Made by a program: the position numbers and the translations under genes. From Erysipelotrichaceae bacterium (lineage in GTDB: Bacteria > Bacillota_I > Bacilli_A > Erysipelotrichales > Erysipelotrichaceae): a stretch of 55,505 nucleotides of DNA. Below, one piece after another: positions 25,855 through 35,812 of this stretch. Below the pieces are notes generated by a model. It was given only the letters and a program-made list of their open reading frames with translations. It was not told where the DNA came from and did not search any database. Each line of letters opens with the position of its first letter. The stretch's first letter is position 1. The DNA is taken from positions 1-55,505 of the forward strand of contig WSYG01000007.1 in assembly GCA_009773735.1 (NCBI GenBank), read 5' to 3'.

Positions 25855-27513
25855 ATGAACACATCTGCATTTACTCATCAAGTCACTTCCCCTTGGTGTT
25901 ACCAAGTTTCGAAGACACAAATCCAATTAAAACTCAGAACCGGCTTAGACATCACAAAAGTCTTTTTGACTTTTGGAGATCCGCATCAAGGCATCATCAG
26001 AAATGGTAAATGGACTTGGGCAGATCAACATGTTGAGATGACCTTATCAGGCGAAGGCGAATTTCATCGTTATTGGACTTCCATCATTACGCCTCCCAAC
26101 AAGCGTTTAAAATATCTTTTTGTGATCAGTGATGATCATGATACTGTGATCTATGGGGAAAGATCGATCATCAAACCTGGCGAAGAAATCAATAACTTCA
26201 ATTATTTCTTCTATCCCTACCTACAAAGCGATCCTGTTTATTCTGCCCCGTCTTGGGTCAAAGATACTGTTTGGTATCAAATCTTTCCTGATCGTTTTAA
26301 CAGTGTTCCGCAACAGAAATCTTGGCCACAAGGTTCAGTAGTCAATGCGACTCACTATGGAGGTAACTTAAAAGGCATCATCGATAAGTTGCCTTACTTA
26401 TCACAGCTGGGCATCAGTGGTTTATATCTGACACCGATTTTTGAGTCACCTTCAACACATAAATATGATACAAGCGATTACTTTAAGATCGATTCGGAAT
26501 TCGGAACACTTGAAGAACTAAAAGAACTTGTCGGTAAAGCTCATGGTTTAGGCATCAAAGTGATGTTGGATGCGGTATTCAATCATGCTGGCCTACATTT
26601 TAAGCCATGGGATTTAGCGAAAGTTGATCCAAAGAGTATCTATCGTTCATGGTTTTATTTTGATGAAGAGTCCTATGAAACATTTTCGTTTGCAAAAAAC
26701 ATGCCTAAGCTTAATTCAATTCATCCAGAAGTCATTGATTATTTCAGTAAAGTAGGACAATATTGGATTCAAGAAGCAGATATCGATGGGTGGAGATTGG
26801 ATGTTGCCAACGAAATCAGTCCCCAGTTTTGGAGAGCTTTTAGGAGTGCTGTTAAAAGCGTAAAAGATGTCTATATCCTGGGTGAAGTTTGGCATGATGC
26901 TAATCCTTGGTTACTGGGTGATCAATTTGATGCAGTCATGAATTATTTCTACACTCAAATCATTATGGATTTCTTTATCTACAAAAAATTGTCCCTAAAA
27001 ACATTTAGGGCTAAAATCGATGATTTCCGTAACCGATATCCACAACTTATTCTTAAGAATCAATTTAACCTATATGATTCTCATGATACGCCACGTTTGA
27101 TGACCCTAGCTAAAGGTGACCAATCCATTGTGAAACAGATGTTTGCGTTACTGTTATGTTCAGAAGGATCACCTTGTATCTATTACGGTACTGAGATTGG
27201 TCTTGAAGGTCAACAAGATCCAGACTGTCGCAGATTGATGCAATTTGAACCTGATCCTACTCAACATCCGCTTCATCAGTTCTTACAAACATTTATTTCA
27301 CTAAGAACTCAGTATCCTGCTTTAGCCAATGAAGGATCTTGGGAGTGGATCACACATGATGATTTACTCATGATCAAACGTGACAAGATCGTATTGATCA
27401 TCAATCCAACAACCAATAGTTACCAATGTCCAATCCAAGGTGAAGTTCTTTATGCAGATAAAAACAGTCCTCTCATCGATGCTCAAGACATTAAGTTGAT
27501 CAAGATCAAATAA
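25855..27513 (+). CDS. Cyclomaltodextrinase / neopullulanase-type GH13 enzyme
   Basis: The roughly 552-residue cytosolic enzyme has an N-terminal beta domain (1-125) like the CBM34 dimerisation domain of cyclomaltodextrinases, then a GH13 barrel. The region V motif MPKLN marks the GH13_20 neopullulanase/cyclomaltodextrinase/maltogenic amylase group. The catalytic residues lie in DGWRLDVANE, LGEVWHD and YDSHDTPR, with region I DAVFNHAG. These enzymes open cyclodextrins and cut maltooligosaccharides or pullulan. The ATG with GAGGA upstream is used; the ATG at 25843 is upstream of that Shine-Dalgarno. It is transcribed divergently from malF under a shared operator, so it is likely induced with the importer. 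Confidence 0.9.
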   Translation: MNTSAFTHQVTSPWCYQVSKTQIQLKLRTGLDITKVFLTFGDPHQGIIRNGKWTWADQHVEMTLSGEGEFHRYWTSIITPPNKRLKYLFVISDDHDTVIYGERSIIKPGEEINNFNYFFYPYLQSDPVYSAPSWVKDTVWYQIFPDRFNSVPQQKSWPQGSVVNATHYGGNLKGIIDKLPYLSQLGISGLYLTPIFESPSTHKYDTSDYFKIDSEFGTLEELKELVGKAHGLGIKVMLDAVFNHAGLHFKPWDLAKVDPKSIYRSWFYFDEESYETFSFAKNMPKLNSIHPEVIDYFSKVGQYWIQEADIDGWRLDVANEISPQFWRAFRSAVKSVKDVYILGEVWHDANPWLLGDQFDAVMNYFYTQIIMDFFIYKKLSLKTFRAKIDDFRNRYPQLILKNQFNLYDSHDTPRLMTLAKGDQSIVKQMFALLLCSEGSPCIYYGTEIGLEGQQDPDCRRLMQFEPDPTQHPLHQFLQTFISLRTQYPALANEGSWEWITHDDLLMIKRDKIVLIINPTTNSYQCPIQGEVLYADKNSPLIDAQDIKLIKIK

Positions 27514-27531
27514 CCTACTAGATCATTCAAA

Positions 27532-27547
27532 ACCCTCGCAAGAGGGT
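27532..27547. terminator. Terminator between convergent cyclomaltodextrinase and pullulanase genes
   Basis: ACCCTC / GAGGGT with a GCAA tetraloop. The minus strand continues with TTTTG, so it mainly ends pulA transcription, with some effect in the other direction. Confidence 0.65.
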
Positions 27548-27559
27548 CTATTGTGATGA

Positions 27560-29689
27560 TTATTTACGCGCAAATACAACTAAGGTATATGGATTGATCG
27601 TTGTGTTTTGAGCTCTGACATCTTCTAATAAACCAGCTTCATTGGCCAGTATTTCTACATAATCATCAAATCTTTCATAGTAAATCTGATTGGTGGGATT
27701 GATATAGATCCAGACATCATGGTAAGGATTCTTTTTCTCATACATATAATGAATCACAAGCATCCCATCAAAGTTTCTAAAGGATACTCGCTTTTCAATC
27801 GCAGCACTTGTTTTCATTCTAAATACAGGCATACGTTTGCGTAATGCGATCATGTCTTTGGTGTATTGAACCACATCCATGTGTCGTTCCTTACGGATCC
27901 AATCGATTTGATTGATCGCATCAGAACTTCGATATGAGTTATGTTGACCATTTTTTGTTCGGCAGAATTCTTGGCCGCTGTGTAAGAATGGGATCCCTTG
28001 AGCTAAGAGTACGGATCCAATCATCAATTTATGCTTCTTGACTCTGATCTCACGAGGGTCTTCTTTACAACATTCTCTCAGTTTATCCCATGACGTATGA
28101 TTGTCATGACATTCCACATAGTTGACACTTTGAGTCGGTTGGTCAAAGATCTTGACCAAACCTGGTAAACAGTTGCCTATCATAGCTGCTTTCATTGCAT
28201 CGATGAATGATACATCACCTGAACAATAGCCCTTCATGGTGATCTCATTGGTGGATGTTCGTCCTTTAACATGTTCTCTGAAGAAGTCGTTGAAATGCGC
28301 TATATGAGGCATTTTAGATTGATTGCCCATATTGGCTTTGATTTCTTCGGGTAAGCTAGTGGGCATATTCCAGCCTTCCCCAATGATCATACTGTCCGGT
28401 TTTAATGATTTGGATTGGGCTTCGATTGCATTCATCGTATCGATGTCTAAGACACCCATGAGATCAAATCTAAATCCATCGATATCGTAGGCTTCCATCC
28501 AGCATTTACAACTATCCAAAATAAATTTACGAACCATCAATCGATTTGAATCTACATCGTTATTACAGAAGGAACCATTAGACAAGGCTCCTGAAGAAGA
28601 CCGTCTGAAGTAATAATAAGGAACTACTTTCTCAAAGGCATTGGATTCCATCTCATACACATGGTTATATACCACATCCATGATGACACGGATGCCTTGT
28701 TGGTGAAAGGCTTGGATCATGGTTCTTGCTTCTAAGACACGCTTTATAGGATCTTTAGGATCAGAACTGAAACTGCCTTCTGGTACATTGTATTGAACAG
28801 GATCATATCCCCAGTTATAGAACGTCGATGGGTTATCTTCGTCTACCGTCGAGAAATCAAACATAGGCATGATTTGAACATGGGTGACCCCAAGATCAAC
28901 GATATGGCTTAAGCCGCTACGAGATCCATTGGGGGTTTTTGTATTGAGTTCGCATAAACCTAAAAATTGACTTTTAGCACTGATTCCAGATTCTGCTTGC
29001 GCACTAAAATCGCGGATACTCAATTCATAGATGATCGCATCTGTTACTTTCTCCATGACAGGCAGATTTTGTGTAAAACGTTCAACTTCAACTTGAGTGT
29101 AGTCAATGATGACGCTGGCTGAATTGTTGGAAGTCGCAGATCGCGCAACTGGATCGGTCGTTGTGTTCCAAGAACCATTGACTAAAATATTATATAGATA
29201 CTTCTTCCCATGAAGATTCGTTGGGGAATGATGACGAAAGACCCCTTTTTCAGTTCTTTCCATTTCGTAACTTCGTCTAGGTTTATCAACCATCTCCAAA
29301 ATAACACGTGATGCCGTAGGTGCCCACAGGGCAAAATTAGTCGCATCTTTTAAAGGATGAACACCTAAATCATCCCCATCGTAATAAAATTCATGATCGA
29401 AACGAGCTGTTTTGGTAATCAATGAATACTGTAAAGGGACTTTAAGTCCATGTTCTTCTGTGATCTCATAGGGCTGACCGATTTCAATATGTTCCAAGGT
29501 TTGAATCATATACTTGTTATAGTCGCCTTGAGAAAACTCAAAGCTTAAGATCTGGCACTTACTTAAAGAACCATCAGGTTTTTTTAAATAGAAAACATCG
29601 GATTTACCGTTATAGAACTGACGGGATAAGTATATCGAGATCTGGCCATAATCATCAAGATGGGCCTCAAAGCGGACTGTTTTTCTCAC
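27560..29689 (-). CDS. pulA: Type I pullulanase (glycogen/starch debranching enzyme)
   Basis: The 709-residue cytosolic enzyme hydrolyses alpha-1,6 branches. An N-terminal carbohydrate-binding region (1-110) and a CBM48-like domain with FALWAPTASRV (near 140) precede the barrel. The type I signature YNWGYDP is present, followed by region I DVVYNHV, nucleophile GFRFDLMG, acid IIGEGWN and region IV VECHDNHT. The GTG at 29689 is the first possible start and has no Shine-Dalgarno; a TATAAT lies only six bases before it, which suggests a leaderless message. It follows glgP but is separated from it by a terminator, and completes degradation of branched glucans by removing the limit branches left by phosphorylase. 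Confidence 0.92.
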   Translation of the reverse strand: MRKTVRFEAHLDDYGQISIYLSRQFYNGKSDVFYLKKPDGSLSKCQILSFEFSQGDYNKYMIQTLEHIEIGQPYEITEEHGLKVPLQYSLITKTARFDHEFYYDGDDLGVHPLKDATNFALWAPTASRVILEMVDKPRRSYEMERTEKGVFRHHSPTNLHGKKYLYNILVNGSWNTTTDPVARSATSNNSASVIIDYTQVEVERFTQNLPVMEKVTDAIIYELSIRDFSAQAESGISAKSQFLGLCELNTKTPNGSRSGLSHIVDLGVTHVQIMPMFDFSTVDEDNPSTFYNWGYDPVQYNVPEGSFSSDPKDPIKRVLEARTMIQAFHQQGIRVIMDVVYNHVYEMESNAFEKVVPYYYFRRSSSGALSNGSFCNNDVDSNRLMVRKFILDSCKCWMEAYDIDGFRFDLMGVLDIDTMNAIEAQSKSLKPDSMIIGEGWNMPTSLPEEIKANMGNQSKMPHIAHFNDFFREHVKGRTSTNEITMKGYCSGDVSFIDAMKAAMIGNCLPGLVKIFDQPTQSVNYVECHDNHTSWDKLRECCKEDPREIRVKKHKLMIGSVLLAQGIPFLHSGQEFCRTKNGQHNSYRSSDAINQIDWIRKERHMDVVQYTKDMIALRKRMPVFRMKTSAAIEKRVSFRNFDGMLVIHYMYEKKNPYHDVWIYINPTNQIYYERFDDYVEILANEAGLLEDVRAQNTTINPYTLVVFARK

Positions 29690-29695
29690 GGTTAA

Positions 29696-29723
29696 ATTAT
29701 ACCTTGTTTTATAAGCAATACAA
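29696..29723 (-). promoter_or_regulatory. Promoter of pulA, probably leaderless
   Basis: TTGTAT (29718-29723), 16 bases, then consensus TATAAT (29696-29701) on the minus strand. The GTG start codon begins after only six further bases, about where transcription should start. Confidence 0.65.
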
Positions 29724-29755
29724 GGTGATTATGGGTCTTGTTGATGCCTCATAAC

Positions 29756-29777
29756 AAAAACAGCTTTCGCTGTTTTT
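29756..29777 (-). terminator. Terminator of glgP
   Basis: AAAAACAGC / GCTGTTTTT forms a 9-bp stem with a 4-base loop, overlapping the glgP stop codon. It is followed by TTATGAGG on the minus strand. Confidence 0.75.
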
Positions 29778-32178
29778 AGTTTTCTAAAGGTTTAACGTGC
29801 CAGATCTCTTCGGCATACTGTTTGATGGTACGATCACTTGAGAAGAAGCCGGACTGAGCGATGTTGACGAGACACATCTTAGCCCAATAGGTTTGATCGT
29901 TGTATCTGCGTTGTACTTCTTCTTGGGCTTCTGCGTACGCTCTGAAGTCTGCCAATAAGAAGTATTCATCGTTTCTAAACATCAGTTCATCATAGATCAT
30001 CTTAAACTCATCGCGACTTTCATGGAAAGAACCATCGATCAAGGCATCTATGACCGCTTTAAGTTCTGGATCCTTGTTGTATTGATCCCAAACACTGTAG
30101 CCTTTAAACTTAAGATCTTCGATTTCATTGACTTTTAATCCAAATATAACATCATATTCAGAACCTACATGTTCATGGATCTCCACATTGGCGCCATCTA
30201 GTGTTCCTAAAGTAATGGCCCCATTCATCATAAATTTCATATTTCCGGTTCCACTGGCTTCTTTACCTGCAGTTGAGATCTGTTCAGAGACATCCGCTGC
30301 ATTCATCAAGATCTCAGCTGTAGAGACATTGTAGTTCGGTAAGAAAACCACTTTAAGGTATTTTGAGATGGCTGGATCATTGTTGGCGACTTGTCCAACA
30401 CTGTGGATAAGTTTAATGACTTTCTTGGCGAAATAATATGCTGGTGCTGCTTTGGCAGCAAAGATAAAGGTTCTTGGGGTCATTGTAAAGCTTGGATCTT
30501 TTTTGATCTTTTGAATTAAGTAGATGATGTGCATCACATTAAGCAATTGTCTCTTATACGCATGCAGACGTTTTGCCTGGACATCAAAGATGGAGTTTTG
30601 ATCAACTTTGATTCCCAAGGTCTTTTCGATATGCGATGCTAAGATTTGCTTACGTTCAGCCTTGACTTCTAAGAACGCTTTTTGAACCTTAGGGTCATCA
30701 ATAAAAGCCATCAGTTTAGATAAAGTTTCAGGTTCATAGATATAATCTGATCCAATGGTTTCATCGAGAAGCTTCTTAAGCTGCGGATTGGAATAAACCA
30801 ACCATCTACGATGGGTGATTCCATTGGTTTTATTGTTGAATTTTTCTGGGAAAAGCAAATAGAAATCTTTGAAGACATCTTGAATCAAAATTTCAGTATG
30901 TAATTTCGCAACCCCATTGACTGAGAAAGCAGATACAATGCCCAAACTGGCCATATGAACCTGTCCATCACGAATGATGGAGACACGATTGATGAGATCA
31001 TTCATCTGTGGGTATTGACGTCGTACACCTTCAACAAAGCGACGGTTGATTTCTTCAATGATCATATATATCCTGGGTAATAATCTTTGAACTGTTTCAA
31101 TCGGCCACTTTTCAAGCGCTTCAGCCATGACTGTATGATTGGTGTAGGCAAAAATCTTAGATACGATTGGCCAAGCTTCATCCCAAGTAAAACGATGCTC
31201 ATCCATAAGGATACGCATCAATTCAGGAATGGCTAAGATCGGATGCGTATCATTGAGTTGGAAAACAAGTTTTTCAGCCATGTTGGATAAATCAGGATAG
31301 ACTCTTAAATGTGCTTTGATGTTGGAACCAATTCCAGCACACACAAAGAAATACTGTTGTTTTAAGCGCAAGAAACGTCCATGTTCAGTAGAATCATCTG
31401 GATACACGTTTTGACAGATCTCACGGACCTCATTGATGTATTTTCTAAAATCAAGATCGGTTGGTAGATTGTCTGATGCTTCGGCTGACCATAAACGTAA
31501 AGTATTGGTCGTATCTGTGCCTCTGCCAACAACCGGCATATCATAAGGAACAGCCAAAACAGATTCACATCCAACATGGTTGAATATGATTTCTTGGCCT
31601 TCGCCTTTCTGCATTTCGATTCTGCCCCAGAATTTAACTTCGATCGCATGTTTGGGTTTACGAACTTCCCACACATTGCCTAATCTTAGCCATTGATCAG
31701 GAACTTCAACTTGATAACCATCGACGATCTTTTGTTTAAAAAGCCCATACTCATAACGAATACAGTTACCATGTCCTGGTAAACTCATTGACGCTAATGA
31801 ATCCATGAAACAAGCTGCTAAACGACCTAAACCACCATTGCCTAATCCCGCATCCGATTCCATATCTTCAAGTTGATTGAGGTCGATATCAAGTTCATTT
31901 AAACCATCTCTGACGACGTCATAGATGCCTAAATTCATAAGGTTGTTGGTTAATAGGCGTCCTATCAAAAATTCCATAGAGAAATAAACCATTTGTTTGG
32001 CTTCTAGCTGCGCTGCTTCTTCTTTGGTTTGTTTCCAATGGATGGAGGCATAATCTCTAACCATCTCACCCAATACCATATAACGTTCCGTACGATGCGA
32101 TTCCGCAACCGAACGGCCGTAGTTCTCAATGACGCGTTGTGTAAAATCACGCTTAAATTCATATTTGTCCTTAAACAT
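29776..32178 (-). CDS. glgP: Glycogen/maltodextrin phosphorylase
   Basis: The 800-residue GT35 enzyme cleaves alpha-1,4-glucan ends with phosphate to give glucose-1-phosphate, using pyridoxal phosphate. The N-terminal GNGGLGRLAACFMDS segment (near 115), the substrate gate, and the pyridoxal-lysine motif EASGTGNMKFMMNG (near 645) are intact, followed by TLDGANVEI. The length is typical of bacterial GlgP. The AGGAGG ribosome binding site lies 7 bases before the ATG. Its product feeds the phosphoglucomutase encoded two genes upstream. It might prefer linear maltodextrin; this cannot be decided. Confidence 0.96.
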   Translation of the reverse strand: MFKDKYEFKRDFTQRVIENYGRSVAESHRTERYMVLGEMVRDYASIHWKQTKEEAAQLEAKQMVYFSMEFLIGRLLTNNLMNLGIYDVVRDGLNELDIDLNQLEDMESDAGLGNGGLGRLAACFMDSLASMSLPGHGNCIRYEYGLFKQKIVDGYQVEVPDQWLRLGNVWEVRKPKHAIEVKFWGRIEMQKGEGQEIIFNHVGCESVLAVPYDMPVVGRGTDTTNTLRLWSAEASDNLPTDLDFRKYINEVREICQNVYPDDSTEHGRFLRLKQQYFFVCAGIGSNIKAHLRVYPDLSNMAEKLVFQLNDTHPILAIPELMRILMDEHRFTWDEAWPIVSKIFAYTNHTVMAEALEKWPIETVQRLLPRIYMIIEEINRRFVEGVRRQYPQMNDLINRVSIIRDGQVHMASLGIVSAFSVNGVAKLHTEILIQDVFKDFYLLFPEKFNNKTNGITHRRWLVYSNPQLKKLLDETIGSDYIYEPETLSKLMAFIDDPKVQKAFLEVKAERKQILASHIEKTLGIKVDQNSIFDVQAKRLHAYKRQLLNVMHIIYLIQKIKKDPSFTMTPRTFIFAAKAAPAYYFAKKVIKLIHSVGQVANNDPAISKYLKVVFLPNYNVSTAEILMNAADVSEQISTAGKEASGTGNMKFMMNGAITLGTLDGANVEIHEHVGSEYDVIFGLKVNEIEDLKFKGYSVWDQYNKDPELKAVIDALIDGSFHESRDEFKMIYDELMFRNDEYFLLADFRAYAEAQEEVQRRYNDQTYWAKMCLVNIAQSGFFSSDRTIKQYAEEIWHVKPLEN

Positions 32179-32205
32179 CTAGACCTCCTTAAAAAGCACG
32201 TGCTA

Positions 32206-32235
32206 ATTTTATCATAAAACGGTCCATACACTCAA
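32206..32235 (-). promoter_or_regulatory. Candidate promoter of glgP
   Basis: TTGAGT (32230-32235), 18 bases, then TAAAAT (32206-32211) on the minus strand in the 61-base gap between glgB and glgP. Confidence 0.45.
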
Positions 32236-32239
32236 TTGT

Positions 32240-34063
32240 TTATCGACGACATTCAAACAGGATCCCCGCAAAAGGTGCAATCCTGATGTTTATGCTTTGT
32301 AAATAAGTATGAGAAGGATAGTCTTCCGAATTGATTGGGAAGTAATTGCACATGTTATTTCCGTTATAAATATCTTTCTCAGTATTCATGATTTCAGTAT
32401 AAAGACCCGGATAAGGAACCCCTACACGATAGTGTTCAAAAGCATTGGGCGTCATATTCAACACCACGATGACACAGGAATGCTCATCTTCTCTGACGTA
32501 ACAATAAATGCTTTGAGCCGCATTGTCCGCATCGATCCACTTAAAACCTTTATGCGAATAATCTTTTTGACTTAAACAGCTGTGATAGTAGTAAATATGA
32601 TTCAAGTCGCGGATATAACGATGAAATCTATTGTGGACCTCAAAACCCATCAAGAACCAATCCAATTCAACTTTCTCATCGAATTCTTTAAACTGGGCCA
32701 ATTCATTGCCCATGAAGTTCAATTTCTTACCAGGATGGGTCATCATATATAGATATAGATTGCGTACTTGTGAGAACTTCTGTTCATAAGAACCCCACAT
32801 CTTATTGATGATGGTCCCTTTCCCATGAACTACTTCATCATGAGACAAAGGCAAAATAAAGTTTTCTGAGTAAAAATAAGCCATCGAGAAAGTCAATTGA
32901 TGATGATGAAATTGGCGATAGATTGGATCTAGGGCATAATACTTCAATGTATCATTCATCCATCCCATATCCCATTTATAATCAAAGCCTAAACCCATAT
33001 CTGTGGTAGGATGGGTCACTTTAGGAAAATCAGAGGAATCTTCAGCAATCATGGTTATCCCAGGATAGCGAACATTGAGGTAATAATTGAGTCTTCGGAT
33101 AAATGCGACTGCACCTTCATTGGATCCGTTGGATTTGTTTCCATGCCAATAAATAAGATTACTGACCGCATCAACACGTAATCCATCGATATGATAGGTC
33201 TCCATCCAAAATGAAGCAGACGACATCATAAAGGATCTTACTTCTTCTTTACCTAAGTCAAAGTTCATTGTATCCCATTGACTGTTCGCATCTTTTTCAT
33301 TAGGGTATTCATACAAAGCAGATCCATCAAAGTATCTTAATCCAAAATCGTCTTTAACGAAATGTACAGGCACAAAATCAAGGATGACCCCAATATTGTT
33401 GATGTGGCACTGATTGACAAGATGCATGAATTGTTTAGGTGTTCCGTATCGAGAAGTAAGCGAGAAATAGCCATGAGCTTGATAACCCCAACTGCCATCA
33501 AAAGGATGCTCAATCAGAGGCATAAGTTCAATGTGGGTATAGCCCATGTCTTTAACATAAGGAATGAGATGATGAACCAATTCTTCATAATTCATCCAAA
33601 ACAATCCATCGCGTTTCATCCAACTTCCCAAATGCAGCTCATAGATGTTCATGGGTTCATCAAAGTGCTTGCGGCGTTTACCGATCCAGCTCTTATCACC
33701 CCATGAGAAACCACCTAAATCGACAACAAGATTGCCTACCTTAGGCCGGACTTCGCTTGAGAATGCATAGGGATCACTCTTTTCGATCCAAGTTCCATCA
33801 TTCTTTAGAATTTTATATTTGTATAAAGACCATTCTGGAATGCCTTCGATAAACTTGGTCCAAGTTCCATCTTCTTCACGATTAAGATCGATCTCATTCC
33901 AAGAATTAAAAGACCCTGATACTTGAACACGTTGCGCTGCAGGTGCAAAAAGACTGAACCTTACTCCGCTTTTATCGTTCTCTTTCTCAAAATGAGCTCC
34001 ATATACTTTGTGAGCATCCAAACAATGTCCTTCATGAAACTGTCTGATGATCTGTTGACGCAT
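32240..34063 (-). CDS. glgB: 1,4-alpha-glucan branching enzyme
   Basis: The 607-residue enzyme makes alpha-1,6 branches in glycogen. The N-terminal CBM48 domain (about 20-115, with VSGSFNSWN) is followed by the GH13 barrel: region I DFVPVHF, nucleophile DGLRVDAVSNL, acid IAEDSSD, and region IV LSHDEVVHGKG, all characteristic of GlgB. The protein is slightly shorter than many because it lacks the extra N-terminal module. It starts 11 bases after pgm with GGAG upstream. glgA and glgC are absent from the window. Confidence 0.95.
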   Translation of the reverse strand: MRQQIIRQFHEGHCLDAHKVYGAHFEKENDKSGVRFSLFAPAAQRVQVSGSFNSWNEIDLNREEDGTWTKFIEGIPEWSLYKYKILKNDGTWIEKSDPYAFSSEVRPKVGNLVVDLGGFSWGDKSWIGKRRKHFDEPMNIYELHLGSWMKRDGLFWMNYEELVHHLIPYVKDMGYTHIELMPLIEHPFDGSWGYQAHGYFSLTSRYGTPKQFMHLVNQCHINNIGVILDFVPVHFVKDDFGLRYFDGSALYEYPNEKDANSQWDTMNFDLGKEEVRSFMMSSASFWMETYHIDGLRVDAVSNLIYWHGNKSNGSNEGAVAFIRRLNYYLNVRYPGITMIAEDSSDFPKVTHPTTDMGLGFDYKWDMGWMNDTLKYYALDPIYRQFHHHQLTFSMAYFYSENFILPLSHDEVVHGKGTIINKMWGSYEQKFSQVRNLYLYMMTHPGKKLNFMGNELAQFKEFDEKVELDWFLMGFEVHNRFHRYIRDLNHIYYYHSCLSQKDYSHKGFKWIDADNAAQSIYCYVREDEHSCVIVVLNMTPNAFEHYRVGVPYPGLYTEIMNTEKDIYNGNNMCNYFPINSEDYPSHTYLQSINIRIAPFAGILFECRR

Positions 34064-34074
34064 GAGCTTCTCCT

Positions 34075-35760
34075 TTATTGATAGTGCTTCTGCAAATCTT
34101 TCTTGATGGATTCAAATTTATTCTGTACTTCGCTTTGATTGGCTGCAACGATACAGAAATAGAATTTACATTTAGGTTCTGTGCCAGATGGACGTATGGC
34201 GATCCATGAACCATCCTCTAAATAATACTTTATGACATCTGATTGAGGGAAATCTAAGATCGTAACTTGATCTTTAAATGTTTTTAATGACGTCATATAG
34301 TCTTCTTTGACCGATACTTTGATACCTGCGAAATCATCGATGACTTCAGTTCTGAAATGATTCAGGATGGCTTTGATACGTTGAGCACCTTCTTCACCTT
34401 TTAAAGTCAAAGAAACTTGATCTTCAAGATGCGTTCCAAACTTCGCATATAAACCATTTAATACATCCACCAAGGTCATACCATTATTCTTATGATAAGT
34501 AATACATTCCGCTAAGATCAAGCATGCTTGGATTGCATCTTTGTCTCTTACGAAAGGTTCAAACAAGTATCCATAAGACTCTTCATATCCAAAAACAAAG
34601 TTCTTTTTATGATTGACTTCATATTGTTCGATCTTATCTCCGATGAATTTAAAACCAGTCAAGGTTTTTTCGGTTTCAACACCATAATGTGTTGCGATCT
34701 TTTCACCTAAATCAGAAGTGACAATGGTATTAAACATGACCGGATTGACAGGCATTTTCCCAAGTTCTCTTCTGGTCATAAATAAGTAATCAATCAAAAT
34801 CGATCCGGTTTGATTACCCGTCAACAAGACATAATCATTGTTGTGAAGAACAGCAACACCCAAACGATCAGCATCAGGATCCGTACTTAAGACTCCATCT
34901 GCATTTTCAAGTTTAGCGAGTTCAATCGCACCTTCATACGCAATCTTTTCTTCTGGATTAGGCGACTTTGTGTTAGAAAAATCAGGATCAGGATCACATT
35001 GGCTTAGTAAAGGAACGAAATGGTATCCTGCTTCAGTTAAACTTTCGCGAACTAATGTATTGGCAGTCCCGTGTTGTGGTGTAAAAATCAACTTTACCTT
35101 GGATTTATCTTGATCAGATCTGAGTTGACAGCCTAAAACCGCTTCTAAATAAGGCACATCGACTTCTTTATCGATGATATTGATGAGTTTCTTTTGTTCA
35201 TCTGATAAGGATACATCGATGGATAATTCATCCTCAATGGCCTTACTTTCTCTTATGACTTGATCGATGAGTTCAGGTACCAATTGGCACCCATTTTCGT
35301 CATAGACCTTATATCCGTTATATTCTTTGGGGTTATGGGATGCTGTAACAACGATCCCACCTTCACAATTCAACAATCTTACCGCATAGGATAATTCCGG
35401 AGTCGGTCTTAAACCTGAAAAGACATACGCCTTGATTCCGTTTTTAGCTAAGACAGCTGCGGATTCCATCGCGAATTCTTTGGACATATGACGATTGTCA
35501 TAAGCGATCGCAACACCACGTTCTTTAGCGTTGGGATATTGTAGTAAATAGCGCGCAAAAGCCAAATTCGCTTTACGAATGGTATAGATGTTGAGTCGAT
35601 TGGTTCCAACACCTAAAAGGCCACGCATCCCTGCTGTCCCAAATTCTAGATCCGTATAAAAAGCATCTTGAAGTTCTGATTCAGATGCTTTCTCTAAAAG
35701 AACTTTGAGAGTGGGATCGAGTGCCTTAAAATTCTTCCAATGATTGATTTTTTTGTTCAT
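34075..35760 (-). CDS. pgcA: Phosphoglucomutase (alpha-D-phosphohexomutase family)
   Basis: The 561-residue enzyme interconverts glucose-1-phosphate and glucose-6-phosphate, linking phosphorylase to glycolysis. It has the active-site serine loop TASHNPKEYNGYK (near 145), the metal loop DPDADRLG (near 300), the sugar-binding loop EESYGY (near 395) and the phosphate-binding loop RPSGTEPK near the end. The length matches PgcA-type enzymes of Bacillota. It is the first gene of the pgcA-glgB-glgP-pulA series, after the ptsH terminator. Confidence 0.94.
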   Translation of the reverse strand: MNKKINHWKNFKALDPTLKVLLEKASESELQDAFYTDLEFGTAGMRGLLGVGTNRLNIYTIRKANLAFARYLLQYPNAKERGVAIAYDNRHMSKEFAMESAAVLAKNGIKAYVFSGLRPTPELSYAVRLLNCEGGIVVTASHNPKEYNGYKVYDENGCQLVPELIDQVIRESKAIEDELSIDVSLSDEQKKLINIIDKEVDVPYLEAVLGCQLRSDQDKSKVKLIFTPQHGTANTLVRESLTEAGYHFVPLLSQCDPDPDFSNTKSPNPEEKIAYEGAIELAKLENADGVLSTDPDADRLGVAVLHNNDYVLLTGNQTGSILIDYLFMTRRELGKMPVNPVMFNTIVTSDLGEKIATHYGVETEKTLTGFKFIGDKIEQYEVNHKKNFVFGYEESYGYLFEPFVRDKDAIQACLILAECITYHKNNGMTLVDVLNGLYAKFGTHLEDQVSLTLKGEEGAQRIKAILNHFRTEVIDDFAGIKVSVKEDYMTSLKTFKDQVTILDFPQSDVIKYYLEDGSWIAIRPSGTEPKCKFYFCIVAANQSEVQNKFESIKKDLQKHYQ

Positions 35761-35777
35761 ACATACCTCTTATAAAA

Positions 35778-35797
35778 AGAAGATGAGATCATCTTCT
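35778..35797 (-). terminator. Terminator of ptsH
   Basis: AGAAGATG / CATCTTCT with a 4-base loop, followed by TTTTTAT on the minus strand, between ptsH and pgcA. No separate pgcA promoter is obvious, so some read-through may feed the glycogen genes. Confidence 0.75.
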
Positions 35798-35812
35798 GTT
35801 TACGTTTGTGTT

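Noticed and set aside
32195-32204. AGCACGTGCT palindrome before glgP
   Set aside because: It is a 10-base palindrome in the leader with no second copy nearby and no loop; chance is likely.
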